Shown here in pieces: positions 1 through 12,135 of a DNA stretch of 64,000 nt; the stretch's first letter is position 1, and each line of letters begins with the position of its first letter. This DNA is from Cinnamomum chago (lineage: Eukaryota; Streptophyta; Magnoliopsida; Laurales; Lauraceae): assembly GCA_038049695.1 (NCBI GenBank), contig CP142456.1:65933922-65997921 (forward strand). The letters run 5' to 3'. The notes under the pieces were generated by a model, which was not told where the DNA came from, did not search any database, and was given only the letters and a program-made list of their open reading frames with translations. The translations under genes were made by a program, and so were the position numbers.

Positions 1-1737
1 GTATATGTAAATACTGGCATAGTAATCTAGTTTCCATTCTTAAGATGAACACCAGGTGCGGCTACTTGATCATTACTCATGTATTGAATTCAAAACATTT
101 CTACCAAGGACTTATTTGTGTAAAGCTTGCATTACCTCTCCCATGGAAAGATGAATCCTCGACAAGAATGGAGTTGGGCCAACACGTACGAGAAAAAGAG
201 GAAGGGCACTGTAAAAATTGGCTCGTTTTCTGCTCGACGTGGGGGGACACAAACAAGTTCTAAAATAGTAAACAACTGCACTCTTTGAAAGCGTTTTTTA
301 AAATAAATACCAAATACCAAATGGTTAAATGTCACCTTTTTAAAAATAATACTCGAAGTCTGTATTTTTTTAAGTTAAAAGGCATGGGACTTAGGTTTAG
401 TCTTGTCAACTTACCCCGTTGAAATGGGTATTCGGTTTAGCTCGGCTCAAGTCCGAAAACACAGTGTCACGACTTAAATTTCGGGGTTTTGTTGGATATC
501 TGAATAGTGATAAATGTTTATCGTTCTCTCCTTGTAAGAAGATAGACATTTAAATCAAGCCATAATTTTAATTAAATTATGAAAAGTTAGTAACACCAAT
601 AATCTATGTATAATAAAATCCTTATGCTTTGTTTGAATCCATAATATACTTAAGATACTAAATAAATTCTCTAAAACTAGAGCTTATCTCTCTGATAATT
701 ATTTAAATGTTTATCGTTCTCTTCTTTCAGTTCTGCATGTCAAAATCTACGTGCTAAATGTCGTTCTGTTTTGGCCCACTCGTAATAAGATTATCCAAGG
801 GGGTAACACAATATTAGTATTTACTGGTGAATGAATATTCTTAATTATATAAGTCATATATAACATAAAATCACATAAATAACAAATCTGAATTAATAAT
901 CAAATATCATTAAAAGTACAATTACATATAAATCTGTGGCTATGCACATTATTATGCCTCAATGGTCCATTGTATACATGTATATCGGTCACTATGACCC
1001 TGTCTCATTAGACACGTTCATTAAAGACCAGCTATTATAATGACCACTCACGTCCACTAAGGACCAGCTGCTAGAATGGCCCGGATACTAAGTCCAATAT
1101 CCCACGTCTGAAATCCAGTGCATAATATCTCATAATCATAACAACAACCATGATATGAATATTAAATAATATAATTGAACACATATATACAACAATGTGG
1201 GCCCAAATCCTAACATCATTTAGATTCATCTTCGCCCCCTCATAATCGATAGTTAATGGTGTGGAGGTGGCCCCATTCTTTATCACAAATTGACTATTAC
1301 ATAGTAGCACATCAAATTTCAATTCAACAGTACTCATAATTATAATCCACATAATGCCTTGATTAATCTAATTAGGATGATTATATTTCAATCACAATTA
1401 AAAATCTAGGACTATCCCCTTTTTATCGATTCCTCCGGGCAACAATTATATATAGGATCTTAGAAATACAAGTATTTCACACCTGAACTTCTTGATGTAA
1501 AATCTAATGGGCCCTACAGCCAATTCAAGATCAGACCTTAAGCTCATGGTCGCCCAAGGGTGAACTTTCAAACTGATGGGCTAGATCCATCATCAGGTAT
1601 CTTTACTGGGCCCCGCTATCTTAAGAATTCATAAATAAGTCTCATGGTTAACAAAATTGAAGTTTTTGGATAACTGGGTAGATGGATACCAGGCCACATG
1701 GGACTACTATCATTCAAGTCGTCCCTGGACCCCCTTC
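1..1737. other. Non-coding AT-rich DNA, no gene recognised
   Basis: Six-frame reading gives only short open frames without recognisable domains. The stretch is AT-rich with scattered low-complexity tracts. From about 840 onward the texture resembles an old long LTR (phrases such as repeated ggaccagct), but no TG/CA termini or target-site duplication could be paired, so no element is called. Confidence 0.5.
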
Positions 1738-2290
1738 AATCTGTGGGGTCGTAATCTATGATTAAAATCAGATAGTGGGTCCTAGTGTGGACGTCGACAC
1801 AACTACCTTGTTTTCTTGATATAACGTCTTTGTTGCAACCAATCAAATAGATGGGGTCCACACCATAGGAGTCGCCCATGGGTCCCCTGTAAGATATGCG
1901 GTCCTGATCTCAGATCAGGCCCACTGAAGGGTCCCATAAGACATAATCGATAGTCTGCCCTTTTTCTGCCTGGAATTCATTGAGTCCGTTGGACAGTGGG
2001 ACCCATTGTTCCAAACTCAAGATGTCCTAGTCCTCTATGGTCGACTATGCCTCCTCTACAAGATGTGGGGTCCTGATCTTTGATCAGACCAATTAGTGGG
2101 TCCTAGTACCTATGTCGACCTTCTTCTCTGTTTCCATCCAATTCACGCCAAAACTTTGGAAATTAAATGAAGGTGGCCCAAACGAAATCCATTTCTTGTA
2201 AGACCAACACCTCCATGGTCGACCAGTAGTGCCCTACCAGATCTCTGGACCTGATTTGAGATTAGGTGGGCCTTGGGGTCCCACAATACT
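1738..2290. repeat. Degenerate tandem repeat, about 170-bp period, four units
   Basis: Four related units begin near 1738, 1890, 2062 and 2240. Each carries a variant of a dyad (ggtcctgatct plus a near inverted copy agatcagg), followed by a phrase like gtgggtcct and a cgac box. The units are strongly diverged, so this is an old local amplification, perhaps inside a long LTR. No coding frame runs through it. Confidence 0.5.
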
Positions 2291-4036
2291 TATATATCAA
2301 TTACAACACTGCCGTCTAGTCTTTGTTTTCAACAGAATTCGAACCTATTCTCTGAATTTGTATCCCCTTTCTACATGTATGAATTCCATCTCCATTAACA
2401 TGTGATCCCATAACCAAAACGGATATTTTTAATACAGAATTTACACAACATATGATTCCTCAACAAATCTTCTTAACAGATAATCTAATTCACATCACAT
2501 TATCAACCATCTAAATTAATTAACTACTTAATTAAGAAGATCCACTCACCATTGATAAATGATTGTCGCCTTTGTAATATGTGGACGCCAATAGGACATC
2601 AATTGACCTTCCTCTCCTTCCCCTAAATTGCAACCCACAAGACTTTTCTCTTAGAATTTATCCAAAGAAGATAAATAGGATAGCAACTTTTCTCTCAGAA
2701 TTTCTCCAAAGAAGATGAATAGGATACCATTGTAGTGGACGTTAGTTAACTATATATATATATATATTTATAAATAAAGGGAGGATGGAATTCTAGTCAT
2801 CCCAAACTTCCTATTTAGAGTTGTTATACAACTCCACTCCTTTCCAAACCCAATCACGTGGAATACTACCAATTTAATAATAATCAACACTTCTAATTCC
2901 ATAATAAGTTACACTTTCAATTTCACAGTAAGAAATCAACTGAGATACTACCTGGCAATCCCAGGGCCCAATAACTCAAGATATTACACTGGGCTTTTAA
3001 AAAAAATTTGAGCCTAGCGGGTTGGGCTTAGATAATTATCAAAAAGTCAGGCCAAAATGAGATTGGGAATATGCAGAGCATATCCAGCCCATTTAGGCCC
3101 GGCTCGGCCCACCTGCAAGGTTATTTTACTAACTTTAATATATTTTTTCAAAAATTGCCCTCTATAAAAGTTGAAAAATGGAAATTAAGAGGGTTATTTT
3201 TCTAACTTTGCCCTCATAAATCTTCCATCCCTCCTTAATACGAAGATTGGTTTAGTCACGACTCTAGTGATGATGATTCATATAATAATGGGAATGTACT
3301 ATCTGATCTTTTAGACATATTAAAAGAAAAATAATTTTTATTGAGTTCTTTTAGACATTACTTGACCAAAATATGAAACTCATTTATATTGATTTTCTGA
3401 TTTTCTACTGTCTCGATATTTTTTTTAACTCTGCCATGTTGTTTGTTGCATTGCATTTACGGTCCCAAGTACGGAAAAAATGAGGAGGGTTTAAAGTCTG
3501 GTGACGGTAAAGGAATAATTAGATAATGTTGATTTTATGTTTAATATTGTTCTAAAGCCTAGGCCCAACTCCAGCCCGAGCCTGCACGGGATGGGGTTTG
3601 ACATAGACCCGCTCAATTTAGGGCAGGGATTGGACAACCATCCAATATTCGGGCTGAGATTGGACAACATGGAGTTGTCATAATGGACATTAATATGTGT
3701 TTCCTAGCTACTTTTTCTGCATTAAAAATGATTTGAACAAGTGATTACTTCACATTCCCTATTCTCTCAACTTCTGAACTTCATTAAACGACTTGAACGA
3801 ATGATTACTTTATCTTTTATATTTTTCTTTTCTTCTTAGAAGGAAGGCTTTCCATCTTAAAATAAATAAATATTGACTCTGTCTCTATGGACCCATCTAT
3901 TATCTAATGTTGAAAAATGATAATGGTGGGACTGGTTGTTTGCTTGGCATCCTACCTTTCAAAAAAAAAAAAAAAGACCCATCCTATTTTGGAAATCACG
4001 ATGGGACCAATTGTTTGCTTGTACAACTCAAATATA
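2291..4036. other. Non-coding DNA with hAT-like GC-rich fragments
   Basis: No gene is visible. There is a (TA)n run near 2752-2768. Two GC-richer patches (about 3000-3120 and 3550-3680) repeat words built from gggctt/gcccag and gcccgag. These are typical of subterminal regions of non-autonomous hAT transposons, but no terminal inverted repeat pair was found, so they are left as fragments. A poly-A run lies at 3961-3975. Confidence 0.4.
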
Positions 4037-4041
4037 GAGTC
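4037..4041. repeat. Target-site duplication, left copy (gagtc), element 1
   Basis: gagtc sits directly before the TG of the left LTR and is repeated exactly at 10866-10870 directly after the CA of the right LTR. A 5-bp duplication is the normal signature of Ty3/Gypsy integration and fixes the element's borders. Confidence 0.9.
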
Positions 4042-4552
4042 TGATGGGTCAGGCCCAAGTGATCCAGTTCATGATGGTGGGTCAGGCCTAAGTGACCCGA
4101 GTCTGTAATAAGCCCAGGTGCAAATCCACCCATCGAAGGCCAGGTCCAGATCGACGAAGCGACGAAGTCAAAACGGTCACGTCGTTCCTTTAACCCGTTT
4201 TTACCAATCCTGCGGAGAAGATCCTACCTGCCTCGTTTGTTGAGGGAAGTTCGAAGGTTCCGCCAGAATGGAGCGCCCGTTGCTGAAGAGTCGTCCTCAT
4301 CTATTAGGGGAAGACTATAAATTAAAGAGCCCCACCATCACTAGGGGGCAAACAACATTTATCCATCTTTGCACATTTATTGTATTCTCAAAACCTGTAA
4401 TCCTTGCACATCAAAGGAATAAAATCACCGGCTCTAGAGTGGACGTAGGTCACATTGACCGAACCACTATAAACTCTCTATCTCTTTTAATTTCCACTTT
4501 AACCATTCATTACTCGACCGGTGGTGTCCGAAAACACTTTTTGGCATCATCA
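4042..4552 (+). repeat. 5' LTR of element 1
   Basis: Starts tgatgggtcagg and ends catcatca, and recurs at 10354-10865. A TATA box (tataaat) lies at 4316-4322, so U3 is about 270 bp. An aataaa word near 4418 could serve polyadenylation in R. The nested stem-loop at 4438-4468 lies downstream of these, in R/U5. A short frame inside it (4268-4576) is only LTR sequence and is not a gene. Confidence 0.92.
4438..4468 (+). promoter_or_regulatory. Predicted nested stem-loop in LTR (agtgg...ccact)
   Basis: The outer stem is agtgg/ccact and the inner stem ggtca/tgacc. They are separated by the asymmetric internal loop acgta/gaa, with apical loop cat. The same fold occurs in the 3' LTR (10751-10781) and, with different inner-stem bases, in the Copia LTR at 13704-13733. 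Function is unknown; the position suggests an RNA element near R/U5. Confidence 0.5.
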
Positions 4553-4555
4553 GTT

Positions 4556-4572
4556 TGGCACCGTCTGTGGGA
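4556..4572 (+). other. Primer-binding site of element 1
   Basis: TGGCACCGTCTGTGGGA lies 3 bp after the LTR end. It differs by one base from the PBS of element 2 (TGGCGCCGTCTGTGGGA). A PBS starting TGG pairs with the CCA end of a tRNA. The exact tRNA was not identified here. Confidence 0.75.
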
Positions 4573-4589
4573 ATGAAGAAAATTTCCTT

Positions 4590-5800
4590 TTTCGAAATTA
4601 TGGTGATCACCACAAGATCAACGAGACGACAAGATGGCAACCCATCTCGAAAAGGCGAGGGTAATCCTGCACCGAATACTCCTACTCCCTCTCCTAAAAA
4701 AATGCTGGAAACCATGCAACAGCTGGTGACCCAAAACCAGCAGATACTGCAACTCATGCTTGCAGGGCAAGGATGAGCACAATTTGGTACAGTACTGCAA
4801 GAAGCACCGTGACCAGAGCATCCGACTGCTCCACACAGAGGAGCACCTCGCCTGGGCGCCCATCCCCATGGTGCTCGGGGCCGAGGAACTGCCCGTCCTC
4901 ATCCTCACCTGGGCGCCCATCCCCATGGCACCCGGGGCCGAGGAGTACCCCTGAGCGCCCATCCCCATGGCGCCCAAGGCGCCTCTGCTGGAGTTCCCCA
5001 TGTCGCCCCACACAGAGTACTCCTGGTCGACCCTCAAGGCCGCGCCCATCACGAGGTGCCTCCACCCCCGGGTGGAGCCCAATTCGGAGGACCTCCAGGA
5101 GGGGCAAATCGTGGTGGACTTCCACCTCCTTCCCCTGCTTCTAACAAGGATGATCCTCATTTCCAGGAGGGGGGGAGTGAAAATTACTAGGAGGAAAAGA
5201 TCAAAGAAATGCAGAATCAACTGGGCGACGTCTTTAACGCCATAAGGGCACAGGCACCGGGGACGGTAGATTATCTGGTTGGGCGAACGAATACACCGTT
5301 CAAGCCTGACGTGGTGAACTACTCACTCCCTCGGAAGTTCAAGATGCCATTCGTGGAGACCTTTGATGGAACGAAGGATCCACTGGACCATCTGGAGACG
5401 TACAAAACCAAAATGCAGTTGCATTATCCCTAACGAGATAATGTGCAGGGCGTTCCCAACTACATTGAAGGGTTCCGCTCGGCAGTGGTTTGCCAATCTC
5501 CCCCAAGCATCCATAGCCACCTTTGGAGAGTTGAGTAAATCTTGTCTCACACTTTATCGATGGGTGCCGCCACCAGAAGCTTGCTACACACCTGCTCAGT
5601 ATAAAACAGGACCAAGATGAGAGTCTGAGGAGTTACCTCACTCGTTTTAACGAGGAGGTCCTCCAAGTCGAGGAGCCCAATGACAAAGTCACCATGACCG
5701 CCCTTCTGGGAGGCCTCCGTTCATTCAGTTTCCTCTTTTCAGTAATGAAGCGACCACCAAAAAGCATGCCAGAAGGCAAAAGCTCAAAAATATATGAATG
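4590..5800 (+). pseudogene. Degenerate Gypsy gag (Retrotrans_gag)
   Basis: Gag coding sequence survives in three frames. An N-terminal piece (about 4600-4776) is rich in S/T/P and has a short helix (LETMQQLVTQNQQILQLM). A GC-rich middle (4840-5000) holds three copies of gcgcccatccccatgg. The core gag domain runs from about 5209: FDGTKDPLDHLETYKTKM near 5361, then after a +1 shift MCRAFPTTLKGSARQWF near 5440, then a third frame with LRSYLTRFNEEV near 5630 and a stop by about 5800. Several frameshifts make it unable to encode Gag. No zinc knuckle is visible. Gag normally forms the virus-like particle that packages element RNA. This copy would need Gag supplied in trans. Confidence 0.8.
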
Positions 5801-5834
5801 CTGAGGAAATCAACAGGTCCAGGCGAGGTGAATC

Positions 5835-6140
5835 ATCTCGTGGATCGCCAAAAGCTTGACCTGTCTCTGCACTGTTCTTAAACAGGTAGTCTATCTCCAG
5901 CTTAGCGGCTCTCTCGCGGGTCCCAAAAAAAGCTTGGCCTCTGTACGATTCTTAAACAAACAGTCTATCTCCAGCTTAGCGGCTCTCTCGCGGGTCACCA
6001 AAAAAGCTTAGCCTTTACACTGTTTTTAAACAGACAGTCTATCTCCAGCTTAGCGGCTCTCTCGGGGATCGTCAAAAGCTTGTCCCCTGCACTGTTCTCA
6101 AATAGGTAGCCTATTTTCAGCTTAGCGGCTCTCTCATGGG
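5835..6140 (+). repeat. Tandem repeat, about 73-bp period, four units
   Basis: The word cttagcggctctctcg recurs at 5901, 5974, 6049 and 6121 (spacing 73, 75, 72). Each is preceded by a variant of ctatctccag and, further up, cttaaacag. The array begins right after the gag remnant and replaces the place where pol would be expected. Confidence 0.85.
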
Positions 6141-6169
6141 GCGCCAAAAGCACGGTCTCAAAAGGCAGG

Positions 6170-7109
6170 ATCTTGAAACTCAGGTCATCTGCAACCCGAT
6201 GGACTACATTAAATTAGCGTACCCAACTGTCTGGCCGCCCAAATGAGCCAAACCAGCGCCTGGAGGGGCGCCTGACCCACTTAGCTCGCCCAAAGTGGCG
6301 CCTCTTGATGCCTGCACGCCAAGGCCAGCCTCCTCCATAGCGCCCAAAGCTCCCAAGGCAGCCCTGGCTCGCCCAAGGTGCTCCAAACGGGGCGTATATC
6401 AAATCGAAGCTCTCGACGAGCCCTACAAAACTCACCGCCTAAGGCAGTGATTGATGGTGTCAAAAGTCCAAAAAAGGTCCAGAAACAGCTGTTTTGGCCT
6501 CCAGAAGTTTTTCAAAATAAATAAATAAATAAATCTGCTCACCTGACCTGATCTGCTCGCCCGAACCAGCTGGAACAGAGCGCCCAGGGCGGCGCCAACT
6601 CCTCGCCCTCGCCTCCATCGCTCGCAGCAGCGCCGCTTGCGCTTCCCGGGCGGCGGCGCCCCGTCCACTGCCTGTTGCAGCGTCCGCGCCCAAGGGGGCG
6701 CCCCAGCTCTGTCCACCTGCAACAGCAGCGGGGGCGCCCGCCTTGTTCGTCGCCCGCACCAGCAGCAGGGCGCCCTGGCTGGCGCCCCTGCAGCCACGCC
6801 GGGGGCACCCTGGGCGGCGCTCCGCCCGTCTCTCGTACCTCGCGGCGACTGTCCACCGTGGAGCTCTTCTATCTCTTGTTGGTGGTCCATAGTGATTGCC
6901 ATTTCTCTCTTTTTTGAACAAGAGGAGAATGAACAACCCCAAAGAAAAGAAAGATAAATAATTTCAAGGGAGAGTGGGGAAAAGCACTCCTTATTTATAG
7001 CCTGGGGTTTTCAAAGAGAGAGGAAACCCTAAGCCAATAGAACTCTTCTATAAGATTCAAAGAGGGAAAGAACCCTGAGCCGGAAGGACTCTTCTGTGAA
7101 ACCCAGAAA
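6170..7109. other. GC-rich non-coding interior of element 1
   Basis: Dense gcgcc and gcgccc words at 6230-6370 and 6570-6830 keep all frames open by base composition. The resulting Ala/Pro/Arg/Gly-rich frames on both strands show no domain. An (aaat)n run lies near 6513-6530. Between 6950 and 7110 there is a plain AG-rich stretch. On the minus strand a TATA-like word (tataaata) occurs near 6991. Confidence 0.6.
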
Positions 7110-7114
7110 AGGCG

Positions 7115-10100
7115 TGTCGCGACCCCGGACCGGGAATCCGAAGGACCAATCCGGGATCAAGACTAAATGATGATCCACATCATCGGTTTAAAAATGATAA
7201 CATACATTTATTTAATTTCCCACAGGTGTCCGCGGTGAGGATATCACAACCATAAATGAATATTTCTTTAAGTGCGGAAGCGTGTAGCAAATCAAATAGT
7301 TAAACCATCCTTGGTCATAAAGACAATATCACAAGTATAAAATACTGTATCAGAATGAGTAATGATCAGTAGTATGTTACCAAAAAGTAAGTTAAAGTTT
7401 ATACAAGATCATTTAATTACATTTCCCAAAAATAGAGGCCCACAAGGCCAATATAACAAAATACCAATCCAAAGAATGGTTAAATAGTTTTCCAAAATAT
7501 AAGGTCTCTCATAGCAAACAAACGTCTACATGACGTCATCAGCACGCCACTCAACTAACTGTTGCGGTTCTACGACCGCCTCCTCGTGCTCCTCCTCGGG
7601 GTATCCAATAATGGGACCTGAGTACCAAAGAGTGGGTCAAACACGACGGTTTGGCAATTGGATAAAAGGAATACAATGATAATATGGAAAATACATGCAT
7701 TTACCTCCAAAAACATTGGAACCTGTTTAAATGACAATTTCTCTAAACAAGATAAAACATTTATTCAAATTCGAGTATGCATCATAAAACATGTAAGGGT
7801 AACCAAGGGAACGGGAAACAATCAAGATGGCAACCACACGAAGCTAAGTCCTCTATCACTAAGGTGATAGAGCAATAACTAGGCACTGATCTCAGTCACT
7901 CGAGGTGAGGAGAAACAGTGGATCTTATAATTACATATACATATACATATACTATGCATGACCACGGTAGCGAGTCGGGCATCGGGGACCACAATAGCAA
8001 TCTGCGGCATCAGGACAAGACCACGGTAATAACCGGGTAGCGGGATCCAAACTGCAGCTGGCGGGACAAGAGGGGGATCTCCAAGTCGGTGGATCAGACC
8101 AACAGTGTTATCCAAGCTTAGTGGTGCCGACTCATAGGTCAAATACCATCGAGACATATGCAATTCAATCAAGTACAATAGATAAACGAGCAAGACGGGG
8201 GTGCTCAAGGGCACACTATCATTTCATATGGTGTAATGCACTTCAAGTCAAGTAACCATTACAAGTGTACATTAATGCTTTCGGGAAAACAAGACATGTA
8301 TTAAAAATCTCAGGGTCGATAAGGTACAATAAACAATTGGAACTTCGGTAAAGTATCGGGTTCAAATTTTTTTTAAAGTGAATAGGGACCCCGTATATCA
8401 ATCTAAAGACGATTTGGTACTCTTTGGGTTTGGGGACATTCAGGGCTTCTTAAACACTTTGAATTTTTAAAACTTCAATTGAAATCTTTGTGATGTGGTT
8501 TCTTCCTCAAATGGCCTCATACAATGCTTAACAAATCCTCTTGACATAGAGAGGTTCCCTAAGACTAGTCCCAAACCATTCAAATAGTTCATCATTGTCC
8601 CAACATAGCCCTGCCCAATGGGGCCCATCGCTCGAGCGGACTGGAGAGTTCGCGCGAGCGAGTCGCTCTCTGGACTGGTTGTCTGGGTGGGTTCGCTCGA
8701 GCGAAGTTGAGATCGCTTGAGCGAACTCATTGGGTCGAGCGAATATTTAAATGCGTTCGAACGAACAACTCTCTGGAATGGGTTCTGGGATGTCCGCTCG
8801 AGCGACTAAGGGTCCGCTCGAGCGACCAAGCTACTAGAATGCTCCGAACCCTTCTCTGGACAGGTCGCTCGAGCGAACTGTCCAGAAACTGATTCCGGAC
8901 CAGTTCAGCTCTTCTCTATCTCCTCCTTTTACAATCCCTTTTTAGCCACTTTTATACATCAAATGAGGAGTCTAATACTTCATTCAAACTACATCAAATC
9001 TCCAACAACATCCATCCCATTTTCCTCCATCCACAACACATTCAATACAAGGAAAGGGAGAAGGAAACCATTTCACATAAGATATGTATTTGAGACAAAA
9101 CAAGAGAAATTAAATGCTATGAACCAACCAATCTTTATGACCATAAATGCACTAACAAGGCTCTTCATGAGCATTTATTTCAAAGCAAGACAATAAATAA
9201 GCATGAGAGAAACTTAATAACTCCAACCACATTTCTCATAAAAACATTGAAAGCTCTTAAAAGATCATATCATCTGCTTGCCTTAGGTTTCTATTCAAGC
9301 AAATCAAGCTCTAACAATTCTTCCAAGCCAATGGTCCAAGCTACAAGGCAAAAACCCCAAAATAAAACCCTAAAATGGTCAAATAATGAAATAGCAAAGG
9401 AAACCTTACAATAATGAAGGTGAAGCTTCTCAAGGCTAAAGGAACACAAATCTAGAAGATGGGAAGGATTACTCACTTGGATGACCTTCAAATGAAGAGA
9501 ACTAGCTCAAGGAAGATCTCAAGGTTGGAAGATTTCTCCACAACTGGTATCAAGATGAAGCTTGTAAGGTGAGGAAGAAGGTGATGATCTCCACTTCTCA
9601 AGTTGTGCAAGGTTGGTGGTGGATTTGGGGTTGGAAGGCAAGAGCAAAAAGAAAGGCAATGGAAACCCTAGGTTCTCTCTTTTGTGCTGGAAAAATGAGA
9701 ATAAATGGAATGAAGAATGACTTTCCTTTGTTAACAAATTAGTTGGGTCCCACTACTAAAGGAGTTTGTTTGGCTGAAATCATCTCTTTCGGGACCTCGG
9801 ATGAATTCGACGAAGAAGGAAGAAATGATCGTCGAAATATCTAGTTTTCAAAAAGTATATGTTTCGCGGGTTTCAGGGATATCAAGTTTTGGGTACAGAT
9901 TTTTGTGTGCAATGACTGTTTAGTCCTCAAGGCTATGAAATCGGGTTTCGGGACCTCGAACGGGGACGGGATCAACATGAAAGTTGTAGGGATGATCTAT
10001 ACTAAAAAAACGAGATTAAAACCATGGGTGCAAAAACCTCCGATAAGTCCTCAAACATATGCAAGGCCATAAAAAGGAAAACCCCAAAGGGTCCCACTAA

Positions 10101-10237
10101 CACAAGACAATCGAAATTCTCCAAAACTAATTCGAAAACTATTCCAAACCCAACTTAGCCAAAATCACTAATCAAGCTTAGAACTAACACACGGCTTAAT
10201 TAGTACTAATCGAGTTCTCTAGGGTCGGGGTCTTACA
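7115..10237 (-). mobile_element. Solo LTR, 3.1 kb, nested in element 1 (probable Gypsy chromovirus type)
   Basis: On + the segment runs from tgtcgcgacccc to ggggtcttaca. Its ends are inverted copies of each other (minus-strand start tgtaagaccccgacc). It is flanked by aggcg (7110-7114) and gggcg (10238-10242), a 5-bp duplication with one change. Removing it joins the interior of element 1 smoothly. No internal LTR pair, PBS or coding domain was found, so the 3,123 bp are best read as one long LTR left after LTR-LTR recombination. Plant Tekay/Del elements have LTRs this long with similar ends, but lineage is inferred from the termini only, as is the minus orientation. Confidence 0.7.
8628..8880. 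repeat. Cluster of nine tcgctcgagcga-type palindromes
   Basis: Perfect or near-perfect palindromes centred on ctcgag recur near 8628, 8649, 8691, 8712, 8733, 8754, 8791, 8812 and 8864. Spacing is irregular (about 20-50 bp). Variants such as cgttcgaacgaac keep two-fold symmetry. They lie inside the nested solo LTR. The surrounding DNA is not repeated, so the palindromes themselves are the repeated unit. Confidence 0.8.
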
Positions 10238-10337
10238 GGGCGAAGACGGATAGTGTCTGGGAAAGTTACAAACGCTCGGCATGAAAAAAAGCCGGGATAT
10301 TCAAAATGCCTCACTTTCAAAGTTTCCTTTGGTGCGA

Positions 10338-10353
10338 GGCATTGGGGGGCAAA
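10338..10353 (+). other. Polypurine tract of element 1
   Basis: A ggcattggggggcaaa-type purine-rich run lies immediately before the 3' LTR, where plus-strand DNA synthesis of an LTR retrotransposon is primed. Confidence 0.75.
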
Positions 10354-10865
10354 TGATGGGTCAGGCCCAAGTGATCCAGTTCATGATGGTGGGTCAGGCC
10401 TAAGTGACCCGAGTCTGTGATAAGCCCAGGTGCAAATCCACCCATCGAAGGCCGGGTCCAGATCGACGAAGCGACGAAGTCAAAAAAGCCACGTCGTTCC
10501 TTTAACCCGTTTTTACCAACTCCTGCGGAGAAGATCCTACCTGCCTCGTCTGTTGAGGGAAGTTCGAAGGCTCCGCCAGAATGGAGCGCCCGTTGCTGAA
10601 GAGTCGTCCCCATCTGTTAGGGGAAGACTATAAATTAAAAAGCCCCACCAGCACTGGGGGGCAAGCAACATTTATCCATCTTTACACATTTATTGTATTC
10701 TCAAAACCTGTAATCCCTGCACATCGAAGGAATAAAATCACCGGCTCTAGAGTGGACGTAGGTCACATTGACCGAACCACTATAAACTCTCTCTCTCTTT
10801 TAATTTCCACATTAACCATTCATTACTCGACCAGTGGTATCCGAAAACACTTTTTGGCATCATCA
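10354..10865 (+). repeat. 3' LTR of element 1
   Basis: Direct repeat of 4042-4552 with about 20 scattered differences and one single-base indel. It ends catcatca, followed by the TSD gagtc at 10866-10870. It carries the same stem-loop at 10751-10781. Confidence 0.92.
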
Positions 10866-10870
10866 GAGTC

Positions 10871-12135
10871 TAGCTAAAAACTTTTAAAACTTTTACTTTT
10901 TTAAAAAAGATAAAAAGTAGAAGGCAATAAATTGTTCTATTTAAATAAGGAGAAAAAGTCTCCACGCAAACTTTGTTTCATTGGTCATTACATAAGGGCA
11001 GAAACTCCTCGCTTTGAATTAGGGCATTTTGTAGAATTTTCCAATAACTTATTCTTGATTACTTAAATTGTGTTTATTTCAACACTTCTGGATGTGCTTG
11101 AGGCCTCATTGAAATAAAATTTCCTTTCCATTGAATGAGGCCCCACTTAAAAATATTAATGCTTACTAATAGTGCTCTATTGCATAAATAAGATAACAAT
11201 CCACTTGAAGATTTGTAATTGGGAACATTGATCTACTTATTTGTATTTGAACTCAATTTGATAGTTTGATTTTAGTTGTATTTGTTTGGATTTTGTATGC
11301 ATGAAATTATATTGGTTTAGATAAATGTATTATATACTAAAACAAAGAAAAGTTTATGGGAAGGTATAAGAGAGTTGCATGTTTTCGTAACAAATGATTA
11401 AATCATATAATTTTTTTTATTAAAAAAGATCTATTAACATTACTCTCTTTCTTAATTCAAATCATGTATAAATTTATGATATATATATATATATATATAT
11501 TGGAGGTGCTCCAATGAGAGTATCTCTTACCTTACGATGAGAAATAGGAGTGTGGGCTATTACATTTAAGTTGTTGGCATTGGATAGTAAGGTGAGGGCC
11601 TCCACCTTATCTCTTATAGTAAGGTGAGAGCATCTCCCTCCTATGAGAGATATCACACACAAGGTTTTTATAGCTTTTACCCTTTTATGGGAACTTTGGG
11701 AAAAATAAATAAAAGTGCTTCCGATTTCATGACATGTGATAGAGGTAGATCTCATTGTTTTTTATATAAAAGAAGATTTGATGAAATAGCTCTCTATGAA
11801 AAACACGCCTTATTCCGACTTTTAATTGTTGGTTTTCATATTTACCATCTACTTTGAGCCTAGATTCAATGCCTTGGAACAAACGTATCTTTGTAGAGGC
11901 ATAGACTATATCTTCTTTCCATATGTGATGTATTCACCAATCATCATGGCTAGTAGATATGGTTTAAAATATCGGCCCTGGTGGTATCAGTTGATACTTA
12001 TCGGTTTACAAAGGGCCCATATTTTCAAAGTACTGTTCTCAACTTCTTCCCCATTTTCACAAAAAAAAAAAAAGAGAAGAAAAAACTAGAACCTTTCTCA
12101 GTTTAACATAATAAAATGAGGTACTGAGCAGAGAA
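10871..12135. other. Intergenic AT-rich DNA
   Basis: No gene is recognised. It contains a (TA)n run at about 11479-11500. At 11500-11670 short words (gagagcatctc, taaggtgag) are repeated in both orientations, as in MITE-like sequence; similar words recur near 31580-31620. An A-rich tract lies at 12061-12085. Confidence 0.5.

Larger units (their letters stand above)
4042..10865 (+). mobile_element. Ty3/Gypsy (Tat-like) LTR retrotransposon 1, pol-less, with nested solo LTR
   Basis: The element has two LTRs in direct orientation (511 and 512 bp, roughly 4% different by eye), a perfect 5-bp TSD, a primer-binding site and a polypurine tract. The interior has a broken gag (about 4590-5790), then a 73-bp tandem repeat, a GC-rich stretch and a 3.1-kb foreign insertion. 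No protease, reverse transcriptase, RNase H or integrase motif can be read between gag and the 3' LTR on either strand. Without the insertion the element is only about 3.7 kb. It is therefore a non-autonomous derivative. Lineage is inferred from the gag sequence and the PBS shared with elements 2 and 3. Confidence 0.9.

Noticed and set aside
4618-5220. 200-codon minus-strand frame with repeated Met/Gly/Ala
   Set aside because: Opposite strand of the GC-rich repeated middle of the gag relic; no domain.
6432-6957. Overlapping Ala/Gly/Arg-rich frames on both strands
   Set aside because: All frames are open because of gcgcc-rich composition; no conserved motif.
7115-10237. Host gene or full element between the LTRs of element 1
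   Set aside because: No coding domain on either strand, terminal inverted TG/CA ends and a near-perfect 5-bp duplication fit a solo LTR.
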